This document shows positions 1-8,991 of a DNA stretch of 34,025 bases, in pieces. The number at the start of each line of letters is the position of its first letter. The stretch's first letter is position 1. The notes below the pieces were generated by a model. That model ran no database searches. It was given only the letters and a program-made list of their open reading frames with translations, and was not told the DNA's origin. Source of the DNA: an uncultured Bacteroidales bacterium (GTDB lineage: Bacteria; Bacteroidota; Bacteroidia; Bacteroidales; Bacteroidaceae); NCBI GenBank assembly GCA_902787575.1, contig CADAGX010000026.1:1-34025 (forward strand), written 5' to 3'. A program made the translations under genes and the position numbers.

Positions 1-784
1 TCTCGTTGATGCCTTCTGTGTTGCCCGTCAGATAGACGTTGATGATGGCCACGGCGTCGGTGATGTCCACCGTGCCGTCCTCGTCCACGTCGCCCGTCTG
101 GTGTGTCTGCACATTTTCATTGCCCTGCGAGGCGGGTTCCGATGGATTGGATGGATCGAAAGGTTCTGGCTCCATCTCGCGAAAGCGTGCAATCAACGTG
201 GCATCATTGTATCCTGCCAAGTAGTTGAACTGCTGAGCATCGGTCAGTTTTACGCCATCCTGATACCATCCGTCGAACTCATAGCCTTGGTTCACGTTAG
301 TTACGTTTACCATTACGTAGGAGTCGGGCGTCACATACGCTCCGCTTGTGCGATTGAAGGTGCAAATGCCTTCGGGTGCAGATGAAAGGTAGAGGCGGCT
401 CTTCACGTTCATCGATGGCTCCGATGGGTTGGTTGGTGTGAACGGATTCTGTGTATATACCGCCACAAAGTTCATCGGCCCGTCTATGGTGGTATAGCTG
501 AAACTTCGAGCAGCGTCTATGCGCTCCCCATTCAGTGTCCAATGGCTGAAAGTGAAGCCCGACCTGGCCGACGTAGAGATGGTCCTTGTCGTACCCGGAG
601 CATAGCTGCCGGCACCGCTGGCAGACCCGGCTCCAGAGGGCGACACCGATGTTGTCAGCGGGTATTTGAACACGGGGACTGTCGGTTCTGCCGGGTCGCT
701 GGGGTTGAAGCCACCATTCTGTGCCTGCATGCTGCCCGCAACGAGCAGCAGCAGACCACAGAGGTAATATTGTAAACTCTTCAT
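1..784 (-). CDS. Secreted protein with InlB-B-like repeats and a dockerin-like motif (3' end outside window)
   Basis: The reading frame starts at ATG 784 and stays open to the left edge, giving 261 residues without a stop. Residues 1-21 form a signal peptide ending at MQAQ. Two related modules of about 85 residues follow (about 38-122 and 127-217). Each has a GFTFSHW / GYEFDGWYQDG core typical of divergent InlB B-repeats and ends in a proline-rich linker (TNPSEP, SNPSEP). Residues 231-254 (GDVDEDGTVDITDAVAIINV) match the calcium-loop half of a dockerin; a second half would lie outside the window. The gene starts 29 bp after the LRR gene and is probably co-transcribed with it. It is likely exported to the cell surface. 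Export and the repeat fold are well supported. The dockerin reading rests on one half-motif, and no substrate or partner is known. Confidence 0.85.
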   Translation of the reverse strand, partial: MKSLQYYLCGLLLLVAGSMQAQNGGFNPSDPAEPTVPVFKYPLTTSVSPSGAGSASGAGSYAPGTTRTISTSARSGFTFSHWTLNGERIDAARSFSYTTIDGPMNFVAVYTQNPFTPTNPSEPSMNVKSRLYLSSAPEGICTFNRTSGAYVTPDSYVMVNVTNVNQGYEFDGWYQDGVKLTDAQQFNYLAGYNDATLIARFREMEPEPFDPSNPSEPASQGNENVQTHQTGDVDEDGTVDITDAVAIINVYLTGNTEGINE

Positions 785-813
785 AAGCAAAGAACTCTTA
801 CTTTATGCTTTGC

Positions 814-3800
814 CTACTTCACACTCATCTTCACGCTCTCGCCGTCCACCTTCACTACGTAGATGCCGCCCTGCAGGCTCACGAATCCGTTGCCCGTATG
901 GCTGGCCACCTGTGCGCCGCCGGTGTTATAGACGGTCACGGTCTTGCCCTCGGCACCGCCGATGCTCAGTCCGCCGTCCATCGTGCCCAGACATACGCCC
1001 GTCTTCTCGGTCAGCTGGTTGATGGCTGTGGCCTCCTTGCTCGGACGCAGCAGGAAGCGGCCGTCGAACGTGCCTGCCTGCGTGTCGAAGTCATACGTCC
1101 CAAGTGCCAAGTCGAAAGTCACACCCAGCTTGGTGTCCACCAGCACCATCGGCATGTCCATGCGCGGAGCGCTGATGGAGAGGCGGCCGGCCTTCGAGGC
1201 CGTATAGCCCAGACGGATGTCGCCCTGCTGCGGACGCTCGTTAATGGCCATCTTGTTGTCGCCTTCCAGGCTGTAGAGTTGTGCCGTGGCATCGTCGCTC
1301 AGGAACTTGGCGGCGTCGAACTCCAACTCGTAGGCGTGCTGTGCCTGCGGATTCAGCACCACGCGTGCGCGGTCGAGTTTCAGTGTGTCGCTCAAGATTT
1401 CCAGATTAATAAGTCGGCGCTGCGGGTTGATGCCCTTTTGGCGACGGGCCATTACGCGGTTTGCCTTCGTCTTCTCGCTCTGGCGATAAGTCTCGCGACG
1501 TTCTGCCTCGAAGTCCACCTCATCGGCAGTTGTCGGCTTCTGTACGAAGAATGCCTGATAGGGTTTCAGGTGGCACTCATCGTCGCCCGGACGGAATGCT
1601 TCGTAGCTGTTGCCGTTCCAGATGGTGATGGGCGAAGTGATGTCTTCTGAACTGAAATCGTAGTAGCTCGAATAGGGATTGCCAATGAAATTCCAGCTGG
1701 CATTGGCTATGTTTTCTGTAACGTGTTCCAGCAGCTCTATGAGACGATTGCCGCCGAAAGTGGGTCGGCTGAACTTCACCACCAGCGTACCGCCTGTCTC
1801 AGACTGGAAGGCATAGCCCTGACGTGCCGTCAGCGTCTCGCCCGTCACAGGCTGCCAGCCGCCGCTGCCACTGAGGGCACGGATGATGCCGTCGTAGTAG
1901 CGCCATACATAGCGACCCGGGTATTCACACTCGCTGATGGTTACGTCGAAGGGGAAGCAGAAGAAGTACCACTTCTTGGCTGCCACCTTTATCTTCACCC
2001 TAAGCTCGTTCATGGGCAGGTTGTTGTCTTCGTCCGTCGTACCGTCGCCAATGAGCGAGGCACCGGTTCCCGTGCTGCTGTTCATGTCGCCGATGGTCTG
2101 GTCCACCGTGTCGAACTGCTGCTCCTCGCCTTCCACGATGATGCCGCCCTGTTCGCCTATCTCGGCAATGGGCGTATCCTCTGTGATGCGCTCCACACCT
2201 TCTTCAAAGACAATGTCGCCGTTCGTGTAGAACGACTCGTAGTCGCCCGGACGCAGCTCGCAGCGCCGTACGCTCAGGAACTGGCTCCAGTTGGTGTCGA
2301 AGTAATAGCTGTTATACAGGAAGTCGGGCACGTAGAGTATCGACTCCTGATAGTTGGGGAAGCTGTTACTGCCTATCGTAATGATGTCGGGCATGTAGGC
2401 ATAGACGGACTTCAGGTTGACGCAATTGCAGAAAGCATCGTCTGCTATTGAACTCAGGTACGGAGGCAGGTGGATTTCTGTTAAAGACACGCAACGATCA
2501 AATGCATAGCTGCCTATATACGTAGTGTTGGGGGACAACCTTACCTCTTTGAGCGCATAGCACTCGGAGAAAGTGCTGGTTGGAATGGACGTCACATTAT
2601 TGGGAATGGTGATACGCTCCAATTTATCACAATTATAGAAAGCCATGTCACCACCCAAGGAAGTAAGGCTTTGGGGCAGGGAGACGTCGGTCAGCGAGTA
2701 ACAAGCACGAAAGACTCCGGTTCCTATAGTCTCAACGCCCTCCAAGAGAGTGGCCTTCTCCAGAGATGTGCATTGCTCGAAGACATATCCGCCTATTGTC
2801 TGGGCGCCCAAAGTAATTGTTTTGAGAGACGAACAACAACTGAAGGCACTGCTTTCTATCGTAGTAACAGAAGCCGGGATGTCGATATGGGTGATGCTCG
2901 AGCAACCAGATAAGGCTTCGTATCCAATCTTCGTAATGGAAGTGGGCAGAACGACAGAAAACAATTTTGTTTTACCCTTCATAAAATTCGGGAATACGTT
3001 ATCCTCAGAACATCTCGATTCAGAGTAGCAGTACGAATTGGCCACAATGGTGGCGTCAGACAGGTCGAGCTCGCACAGGTTAACCATCTTGTTGCGCATA
3101 ATCATCATATCGTAGCTGTTGATGCTGCCCGATACCTTCAACTTCAATATATTGAATGTATAGTCTTCGCCTCCTATGGCATCCAGCAGCGCAGAGGATT
3201 CATCTTTGGCCGTCACGGTATAAGATTTAACGGCATAGTCGGCCGCGCCGAAAATCTTATCTGCCTTGTCTGTCCATGCCTCCTTGTATGCATCCACTGC
3301 CACGTCTGGCACAATATAGAAGTCAGCATCTACACCCTCATGTGCAAAGGGGCTCGTGCTTTGTATTAGAAGGCATATCGTACTTGAGAACGCACCAGAG
3401 CCAATCAATGTCACACTGCTTGGGATGGTGACGGAGGTCAGGCCACTGCATTCATAGAACGCACCGTCTCCAATGCTCGTCACACCTTCGGGAATGGTGA
3501 CAGAGGTCAGGCCTGAGCAGCCAGAGAACGCATAATCTCCAATGCTCGTCACGCCATCGGGAATGGTGACGGAGGTCAGACTACTGCAGCCTTCGAACGC
3601 ATTGCTTCCAATGCTCGTCACACTCTCGGGTATGATGACGGAGGTGAGGCCAGAGCAACCATAGAACGCGCCGTCTTTGATGCTCGTCACGCCCTCGGGA
3701 ATGGTGACGGAGGTCAGGCCAGAGCAGCCCCTGAACGCATAACCTCCGATGCTCGTCACGCCCTCGGGAATGGTGACAGAGGTCAGGCTTGAACAGCCAG

Positions 3801-5838
3801 AGAACGCATAATCTCCAATGCTCGTCACATTCTCGGGAATGGTGACGGAGGTCAGGCTCGAGCAGCCAGAGAACGCTTCGCGTCCGATGCTCGTCACACC
3901 TTCGGGAATGGTGACGGAGGTCAGGCTTGTACAGCCAGAGAACGCATAATCTCCAATGCTCGTCACACTCTCGGGAATGGTGACGGAGGTCAGGCTCGAG
4001 CAGCCAGAGAACGCTTCGCGTCCGATGCTCGTCACACCTTCGGGAATGGTGACGGAGGTGAGGCTTGAGCATCTAGAGAACGTATAATCTCCAATGCTCG
4101 TTACGCCCTCGGGAATGGTGACAGAGGTCAGGCTTGAACAGCCAGAGAACGCATTGATTCCAATGCTCGTCACGCTACTGGGTATGATGACGGAGGTCAG
4201 GCTCGAACAGTCTTGGAACGCAAGTTTTCGGATGCTCGTCACGCCCTCGGGTATGATGACGGAGGTCAGGCTCGAACAGTCTTGGAACGCATAGTTTTCG
4301 ATGCTCGTCACGCCTCCAAAGTATTGCAGTTCATCGAAAGAGGAGATAGAAGAATTATTAATGAAAACAGATCCAATCGACGTAACGGAAGCAGCCTCGG
4401 CATAACTCAATTCACCGTCGCCATTGGTATCCCAGTTCTGCACACAAACGGCTTTTACATTGGCATCGGCAAAGATGATGCTGGAGGAATATAAAACACC
4501 TGTATCGTTGCTGTAAGTTCGGGTTTGGTAATCGTAATACACAATGCCGTGCGTACTGTCAGCCACAGGAGTGGCATCCTCGCCCAGTGTCTGATACCAT
4601 GTGATGGTCTCATGATTGCCGTTCATCTTGTAAGCCAGTTCACCACTAGCAACAGCATCGGCTGCAATCCGAGGCACCTGTGTGCCATAGACCGAGTAAC
4701 AGTTGTGAAACTGTACCGTACCGCCGTAACGTACCAGATACCTTGCAGAATTCGTCGAGTTCGGTACTCTGGCCGTCGTACAGCAGTCGTTGAACACGAA
4801 GGTACCTGTGTTGCACCAGCCAGAGAAGGCTGCACAGTTGGCGGGATTCTTGGGACCGCGGGTAGTGATGTCGCCCGCAACCCAACAGGAGTTGATAGTT
4901 ACCGTTGCATTCCCGGCCCAAGCGCCACCGAACAGACCGCCAACATTATCACCTTCGCCATCCACGGGAGCCATATTACCGATGTTCTCGAACAAAGCGT
5001 TTGCACCTGTGTGGTTACCAACGAGGCCGACAACACGAGCACCAGTGATGGAGCAAGTGGAGTCGAGGGTGAAGTTCTTCAGCGTTACGTTAGCACCAGT
5101 ATTGAACATACCGAAGTCGCTCTTTTCAGGTTGGTTCAAAACCATGTGGCTAAACTTGTGGCCTTGGCCATCGAATGTACCACAATAGCGGGACGCACTG
5201 TTGTTGGTGCTGCCGATGGGAGCCCAGCTATCATCTAAGCCAGCAAAGTCGATGTCGGCCGTCAGATATGCATCAAGTGTCGTGTTTCCGTTATTCACCA
5301 TCTTTGCAAACGTCACTACATCCTGTGCCGTAGCAAGTGGGTATCTACCTTCTGCATCAGGTTCCAACAGTTCCACAATTTCCTTGAATTCCATCCAGTA
5401 AGTTGCCGCCTCGTAAGCAGCCTTACTGCCCATGGGAACAAAGAGCGTGGCATTGGAACGATTTGAAAAACAATCAGCATCGATGCTCAGAGGATTTACA
5501 AAATTCACTGTTACTGAAGTCAGACCCGAACAGCCATCGAAAGCACTGGCTCCGATGCTCGTCACGCTCTCGGGAATGGTGACGGAGGTGAGGGTCGAAC
5601 AATTGGAGAACGCTGAGTTTCCGATGGTAGTTACGGAATATGAAGTTTCGTCGATATAAAGTGTATTGGGAATTGTCAAATTCTCAGGAATAGTACCACT
5701 AACGGCTTCGATACTGGCCTTATTGTCTTCCACGGAAAAGGTCCACACCGTGCCATTGGCGTCTGTCCAATCAGAAGCTGACGCAGAAAGGTTCACACAG
5801 AGTGTCAGCAGGGTGAAAAGAAAATGTCTTAGTTTCAT
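814..5838 (-). CDS. BspA-like leucine-rich repeat surface protein with C-terminal sorting-type tail
   Basis: This is a 1674-residue exported protein. Residues 1-22 are a signal peptide (ends SASAS). Two LRR_5 repeats come next (about 70-112), then a GLUG-like beta region (about 165-330, with GTFDGQGHKF and NVGGLFGG). An EF-hand-like loop (NWDTNGDGELSYAEA) sits just before the main LRR block. That block, residues 510-808, is 13 consecutive 23-residue repeats of the type VTSIGDYAFSGCSSLTSVTI. A second, more diverged set of about 8 repeats follows. The long C-terminal region ends in VYNTGGAQV...GGIYVVKVDGESVKMSVK, which resembles a type IX (Por) sorting domain. BspA-type proteins in oral and gut Bacteroidetes act in adhesion to matrix or other bacteria. 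Adhesion here is inferred from family. It is the middle gene of a three-gene operon, 26 bp after the upstream gene. Confidence 0.93.
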   Translation of the reverse strand: MKLRHFLFTLLTLCVNLSASASDWTDANGTVWTFSVEDNKASIEAVSGTIPENLTIPNTLYIDETSYSVTTIGNSAFSNCSTLTSVTIPESVTSIGASAFDGCSGLTSVTVNFVNPLSIDADCFSNRSNATLFVPMGSKAAYEAATYWMEFKEIVELLEPDAEGRYPLATAQDVVTFAKMVNNGNTTLDAYLTADIDFAGLDDSWAPIGSTNNSASRYCGTFDGQGHKFSHMVLNQPEKSDFGMFNTGANVTLKNFTLDSTCSITGARVVGLVGNHTGANALFENIGNMAPVDGEGDNVGGLFGGAWAGNATVTINSCWVAGDITTRGPKNPANCAAFSGWCNTGTFVFNDCCTTARVPNSTNSARYLVRYGGTVQFHNCYSVYGTQVPRIAADAVASGELAYKMNGNHETITWYQTLGEDATPVADSTHGIVYYDYQTRTYSNDTGVLYSSSIIFADANVKAVCVQNWDTNGDGELSYAEAASVTSIGSVFINNSSISSFDELQYFGGVTSIENYAFQDCSSLTSVIIPEGVTSIRKLAFQDCSSLTSVIIPSSVTSIGINAFSGCSSLTSVTIPEGVTSIGDYTFSRCSSLTSVTIPEGVTSIGREAFSGCSSLTSVTIPESVTSIGDYAFSGCTSLTSVTIPEGVTSIGREAFSGCSSLTSVTIPENVTSIGDYAFSGCSSLTSVTIPEGVTSIGGYAFRGCSGLTSVTIPEGVTSIKDGAFYGCSGLTSVIIPESVTSIGSNAFEGCSSLTSVTIPDGVTSIGDYAFSGCSGLTSVTIPEGVTSIGDGAFYECSGLTSVTIPSSVTLIGSGAFSSTICLLIQSTSPFAHEGVDADFYIVPDVAVDAYKEAWTDKADKIFGAADYAVKSYTVTAKDESSALLDAIGGEDYTFNILKLKVSGSINSYDMMIMRNKMVNLCELDLSDATIVANSYCYSESRCSEDNVFPNFMKGKTKLFSVVLPTSITKIGYEALSGCSSITHIDIPASVTTIESSAFSCCSSLKTITLGAQTIGGYVFEQCTSLEKATLLEGVETIGTGVFRACYSLTDVSLPQSLTSLGGDMAFYNCDKLERITIPNNVTSIPTSTFSECYALKEVRLSPNTTYIGSYAFDRCVSLTEIHLPPYLSSIADDAFCNCVNLKSVYAYMPDIITIGSNSFPNYQESILYVPDFLYNSYYFDTNWSQFLSVRRCELRPGDYESFYTNGDIVFEEGVERITEDTPIAEIGEQGGIIVEGEEQQFDTVDQTIGDMNSSTGTGASLIGDGTTDEDNNLPMNELRVKIKVAAKKWYFFCFPFDVTISECEYPGRYVWRYYDGIIRALSGSGGWQPVTGETLTARQGYAFQSETGGTLVVKFSRPTFGGNRLIELLEHVTENIANASWNFIGNPYSSYYDFSSEDITSPITIWNGNSYEAFRPGDDECHLKPYQAFFVQKPTTADEVDFEAERRETYRQSEKTKANRVMARRQKGINPQRRLINLEILSDTLKLDRARVVLNPQAQHAYELEFDAAKFLSDDATAQLYSLEGDNKMAINERPQQGDIRLGYTASKAGRLSISAPRMDMPMVLVDTKLGVTFDLALGTYDFDTQAGTFDGRFLLRPSKEATAINQLTEKTGVCLGTMDGGLSIGGAEGKTVTVYNTGGAQVASHTGNGFVSLQGGIYVVKVDGESVKMSVK
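3415..4311 (-). repeat. 13 tandem 69-bp repeats encoding 23-residue LRR_5 units
   Basis: Thirteen in-frame 69-bp units lie head to tail inside the BspA-like gene, followed by a degenerate fourteenth unit below 3415. Many units are nearly identical at the DNA level. The variable positions show a two-unit pattern: units with GREAF and GDYAF alternate over about 3840-4090, so part of the array is a 138-bp higher-order repeat. This points to recent duplication or gene conversion within the array. Copy number is likely to vary between strains and may be collapsed in short-read assemblies. Confidence 0.92.
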
Positions 5839-5864
5839 CGTCGTATCCGATACTAAATGGGTTC

Positions 5865-7004
5865 TTACTTCACAATGATTTTACGCGTACCTTGTATATA
5901 TATACCGCGCGCGGGCGCGATGACACGACGGCCCGAGAGGTCATAAAGTAGCCCCCTCCAGTCCTCCCCGAGGGAAGGCGTCAACGTCTCGCTGATACCG
6001 TCGGCATTGTCGAAGCGGAAGCGGAAACTCTTGGCGGAGCTGTCGCCCGAAGGCGTCAGGTAGCAACGGCCAGCGGGGAGCATGAAGTTGGCACCATCGG
6101 CATCGTAGAAGAGCGGGCCGCTGCCCTGGTCCTGCAGGATGTAGCCCGTGGAGACGGTGGTGCCAGTGAGCACACCGGTGAGATAGCCCGAGGCGAAGAC
6201 GTCGGTGACGTTGCTGCCGTCCGTCAGGGTGGCTGTGCCGCTGAGCGAGCCCGAATAGCCGCTCTCGGCATAGACGATGTAGGGTGTGCAGGTCGAGATA
6301 CTCTGGGCAGGCGAGAGCGTGAGCAGGTCGCCTTCAGCGCCGCTGCACGTGTAGGCCTTCAGGCCGCTGGGCAGCGCCGTGTCGAACGGCAGGATGAGCG
6401 TGCCTATCTTGTTCGCTGCCGACACATTAACGGCGAGCGTTCGCGCCGTGGGGATGCCCGTTGTGAACGGACGGCACGCATAGTCGGCCGGCACGTACTT
6501 TGCACTCCGGCCTTCCTCAACAGCTGTCAGGTTCATGCCCGACAGCCGCACAATGGGCTTCGGAGAGAACGAAGAAGTAAACGTTGCCTCATCTATGGCA
6601 ACATAGACGTTGAAAAGTGCTCCGGATGTGGCTGTGAATTCCTTGTTCTCGTTCGAAGCACACGCCACGCGCAACTGATTGCCCGGAAGCACATTGCAGG
6701 AGACGGTATGATAATAGGTCTTGTTGTTGCCTTTCCCCTTATAGGGATAGACGCCATCGTCGGTATTGATATAGACGTAGTATCCTTCATCTACATCATT
6801 CATAACCGTGATGCCAGTGGGCAGGAAGATGTCGAGGTTGTAGCCCACGTAGTTCTTTGTGCCAGTAAGGCTGACGGTGAAGAAGTAGTCCTCTCCGTCC
6901 CATTCGAGGTCACTCACCGTGAAGGTGTCGTCAGTTGGTGTCTGTGCCCTCATTGCCAGCGGCAAGAGCAGGCACGAGACTGCTAAAAGTAGTTTTCTCT
7001 TCAT
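5865..7004 (-). CDS. Secreted protein with cohesin-like domain and C-terminal sorting-type tail
   Basis: The start chosen is ATG 7004, giving 379 residues that begin MKRKLLLAVSCLLLPLAMRAQ, a clear signal peptide. An in-frame upstream ATG at 7076 would add 24 residues without signal character. Residues about 25-175 are beta-rich with a GYNLDIFLPTGITV segment, a histidine-bearing YYHTVSC strand and a RVACAS...SGALFNVYV segment. This is the pattern of Bacteroidetes cohesin-like / surface beta-sandwich domains. The protein ends LYDLSGRRVIAPARGIYI followed by a lysine-rich tail, the common Prevotella-type C-terminal export or anchoring signal. It is first in the operon with the BspA-like and dockerin-like genes, so it may be a surface partner of theirs. 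The cohesin assignment is by pattern only. Confidence 0.85.
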   Translation of the reverse strand: MKRKLLLAVSCLLLPLAMRAQTPTDDTFTVSDLEWDGEDYFFTVSLTGTKNYVGYNLDIFLPTGITVMNDVDEGYYVYINTDDGVYPYKGKGNNKTYYHTVSCNVLPGNQLRVACASNENKEFTATSGALFNVYVAIDEATFTSSFSPKPIVRLSGMNLTAVEEGRSAKYVPADYACRPFTTGIPTARTLAVNVSAANKIGTLILPFDTALPSGLKAYTCSGAEGDLLTLSPAQSISTCTPYIVYAESGYSGSLSGTATLTDGSNVTDVFASGYLTGVLTGTTVSTGYILQDQGSGPLFYDADGANFMLPAGRCYLTPSGDSSAKSFRFRFDNADGISETLTPSLGEDWRGLLYDLSGRRVIAPARGIYIQGTRKIIVK

Positions 7005-7089
7005 AATCTCTTGTGTTTTATAATTTGAATTTCTATATTTCCAATGATGTGAGTATGCGTTTTTAGGGTACAACATACATTATTAGGCA

Positions 7090-7097
7090 CAAATATA
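7090..7097 (-). promoter_or_regulatory. Bacteroidetes -7 box for the three-gene surface-protein operon
   Basis: The minus strand reads TATATTTG, an exact TAnnTTTG box. It lies about 86 nt upstream of ATG 7004, and the predicted transcript start is near 7083. No convincing -33 TTTG lies at 19-21 nt. The 5' leader would be about 80 nt. Confidence 0.6.
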
Positions 7098-7193
7098 GGC
7101 TGTTTCCAACAAAGCGCAGTCGGAAATCTCATCCATATTCATCCATTCGAGGTGCGGCGAGCCATTTTATGCTTTTATTTGGAGGAAAGTTTA

Positions 7194-7201
7194 TAATTTT
7201 G
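7194..7201 (+). promoter_or_regulatory. Bacteroidetes -7 box for the HTH gene
   Basis: TAATTTTG is an exact TAnnTTTG box 19 nt before ATG 7221. It is divergent from the promoter at 7090-7097, leaving about 95 bp between the two boxes. Confidence 0.6.
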
Positions 7202-7220
7202 CAGACGAAACAACAAGCAC

Positions 7221-7778
7221 ATGGAAGCGGAGGCAGAAAGACTTTGCAGAAGAATTGAGCAGAAAGATGGCCGGAAGATGGAGGAGCCACAGGATTTTGT
7301 GTGGCTCTCGAACCAGATCTGGGAAGTGATGCACGAGGTTATCAGCGTAAACACGCTGAAACGGCTATGGAAGGTACAAGGATATGAATCTGTGACACCA
7401 CGCCGTACCACTCTGGACGTGCTGGCCAAATATGCGGGCTACGCAGATTTTGCCACATTCTGCAACGATAAGGGTGACCAAAACAGCCATACCGTGCTGA
7501 CACGACATGTGAGTTCGCGCAACCTGAAGAAAGGACAGAAGGTACGCCTCACGTGGGCGCCTAATCGCTCATGCGTGATTATCTGCACGGGCGACTGCCG
7601 TTTCGAGGTGCGGGAGACGGAAATGACACGCCTGACGGTGGGCGACACATTCGAGTGCTCCGTTATCATAGAAGGTGAACCGCTGTACCTGAACAACCTC
7701 TTGCACAACGGCGAAGGCCCCATGCTCTACGTGGTGGGCAAGAAGCGTGGCATCCACTTTGAGGTGATGGAGGAATAA
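7221..7778 (+). CDS. Bacteroidetes HTH-type protein with beta-rich C-terminal domain, function unknown
   Basis: 185 residues, no signal peptide or membrane segment, so cytoplasmic. Residues about 25-82 contain VNTLKRLW, a PRRTTLDVLAKYAGY core and DFATFC. This is the signature of an N-terminal helix-turn-helix-like domain common in Bacteroidetes signalling and regulatory proteins, where it often precedes other modules. Residues 95-185 are beta-rich, with alternating hydrophobic strands and no motif I recognise. The gene has its own -7 box and lies divergent from the surface-protein operon and upstream of the AAA ATPase, with 98 bp between. A regulatory role for either neighbour is possible but unproven. 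The gene is real by codon pattern and position; the precise function is unknown. Confidence 0.8.
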   Translation: MEAEAERLCRRIEQKDGRKMEEPQDFVWLSNQIWEVMHEVISVNTLKRLWKVQGYESVTPRRTTLDVLAKYAGYADFATFCNDKGDQNSHTVLTRHVSSRNLKKGQKVRLTWAPNRSCVIICTGDCRFEVRETEMTRLTVGDTFECSVIIEGEPLYLNNLLHNGEGPMLYVVGKKRGIHFEVMEE

Positions 7779-7813
7779 TAACGGAAGGATTCGCATTATT
7801 TTCTTTCAGTATA

Positions 7814-7845
7814 TTTGCTCGTTAGCGGACTTTATCTTACCTTTG
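7814..7845 (+). promoter_or_regulatory. Promoter of the AAA ATPase gene (-33 TTTG, -7 TACCTTTG)
   Basis: TTTG at 7814-7817 and TACCTTTG at 7838-7845 are separated by 20 nt, matching the Bacteroidetes sigma consensus. The predicted start of transcription is near 7852, leaving a leader of only about 25 nt. Confidence 0.75.
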
Positions 7846-7875
7846 CGAAAAATTTCGCAACGAAAAATTTCGCAA
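7845..7875 (+). repeat. Two tandem near-palindromes at the transcription start of the AAA ATPase gene
   Basis: The 15-bp unit CGAAAAATTTCGCAA occurs twice, back to back, at 7846-7860 and 7861-7875, ending one base before ATG 7877. Each copy (first copy preceded by G) contains an inverted repeat of GCGAAA around AA to TTTCGC, complete in copy 1 and lacking the leading G in copy 2. The array overlaps the predicted start of transcription and abuts the start codon. It could be an operator or an RNA hairpin that affects translation. Confidence 0.75.
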
Positions 7876-7876
7876 T

Positions 7877-8944
7877 ATGAAGAATCCATTCAAATTTGGA
7901 ACGATTGTAGAGGATGAGTTTTTTACGGACCGTGTGGAGGAATTGAAACTTGTGCGGCGTGTGTTGGATGGCGAGAACCACCTGATTCTCATTAGTCCGC
8001 GACGTTTCGGTAAGTCGAGCCTGATAATGAAAGCTGTGCATGAAATCGGTCGGCCTTACCTTTGGCTTAACATGCAACGCATCATTGACGTACCAGATTT
8101 TGCAGCCAAACTGCTGAAGGAGACGCTTCGTATCTATCCGTGGGAGAAGCTGAAGCATTTGATGAGTCATTTTCGTATGGTGCCTCTCGTGTCCATGAAT
8201 CCGTTGACAAACGGGATGGATGTGAGTTTCCAACCGGCGATGAGCAGCGACGTGCTGTTGGAGGATGTGATGAGGCTGCTGGAACGTGTTAGTACGGAAC
8301 GTAGGAAATTGATTGTTGTCTTTGATGAATTTCAGGAGGTGCACTCTATCGGAAAGGGGTTGGACAAACAATTGCGCGCACTCATGCAGGAGCAGAAGAA
8401 TCTCAACTATATCATCATGGGCAGTCAGGAGTCTATGATGACGGAAATCTTTGAACGAAAAAAATCGCCCTTTTACCACTTCGGCCGGTTGATGCACTTG
8501 CAACGCATACCGCACGACGACTTCTATAAATATATAAAGGAAAGGATGGCTCCGCACTCGGCAGATGTGGATGTGGTGGTCTCGGAGATTTTGTCCGTTA
8601 CGCAGTGTCATCCGTACTATACGCAGCAGTTGGCTTCGCAGGTATGGGAATTACTGACGTATGAGCAGCAGACGGACAATGTGGTGGAAACAGCAATAAA
8701 CCAACTGACACGCGAACATGACTTGGATTTCGAACGTCTTTGGGTGAGTTTCAATCAGACGGACAAACGCATCTTGCTGGAACTGGTCGAGGGAAAAAAT
8801 CCTATGCAGATGAGGCAGAGGGCAAGTAGCACACAATATAGTGCCCTGAAACGCATGATGCAGATGGGCTATGTAATTCGCAACGAGCAGTACGAAGTGG
8901 AAGACCCTTTCTTCAAATACTGGATTCGCAAGAATGTGCTGTGA
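7877..8944 (+). CDS. AAA-type ATPase (archaeal ATPase-like, Bacteroidetes family)
   Basis: 355 residues, cytoplasmic. The protein opens with NPFKFGTIVEDEFFTDR, the usual lead-in of this family. The Walker A motif is SPRRFGKSSL (residues 40-49, K46 and S47 binding nucleotide); Walker B is LIVVFDEF with D150 and E151. A likely sensor region is YIIMGSQESMM. The last 75 residues resemble a winged-helix end (TQYSALKRMMQMGYV). These proteins are widespread, often in many copies, in Bacteroidetes and archaea, and their cellular role is not established. They are unlike P-loop transposition proteins in lacking a transposase neighbour here. The start is supported by a good promoter and by the fact that the leader is very short. 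Confidence 0.9.
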   Translation: MKNPFKFGTIVEDEFFTDRVEELKLVRRVLDGENHLILISPRRFGKSSLIMKAVHEIGRPYLWLNMQRIIDVPDFAAKLLKETLRIYPWEKLKHLMSHFRMVPLVSMNPLTNGMDVSFQPAMSSDVLLEDVMRLLERVSTERRKLIVVFDEFQEVHSIGKGLDKQLRALMQEQKNLNYIIMGSQESMMTEIFERKKSPFYHFGRLMHLQRIPHDDFYKYIKERMAPHSADVDVVVSEILSVTQCHPYYTQQLASQVWELLTYEQQTDNVVETAINQLTREHDLDFERLWVSFNQTDKRILLELVEGKNPMQMRQRASSTQYSALKRMMQMGYVIRNEQYEVEDPFFKYWIRKNVL

Positions 8945-8991
8945 GCTACGTGATGGAGGAAGAATTAAGGAAGCGTTCGCATCTCGTGTAG

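Noticed and set aside
3581-4072. A repetitive minus-strand frame (LRHHSRRCDEH type) in the LRR array
   Set aside because: It is an out-of-frame reading of the 69-bp repeats that encode the LRR protein.
7005-7076. An N-terminal extension of the cohesin-like protein
   Set aside because: The 24 extra residues precede a perfect signal peptide and sit close to the predicted transcript start.
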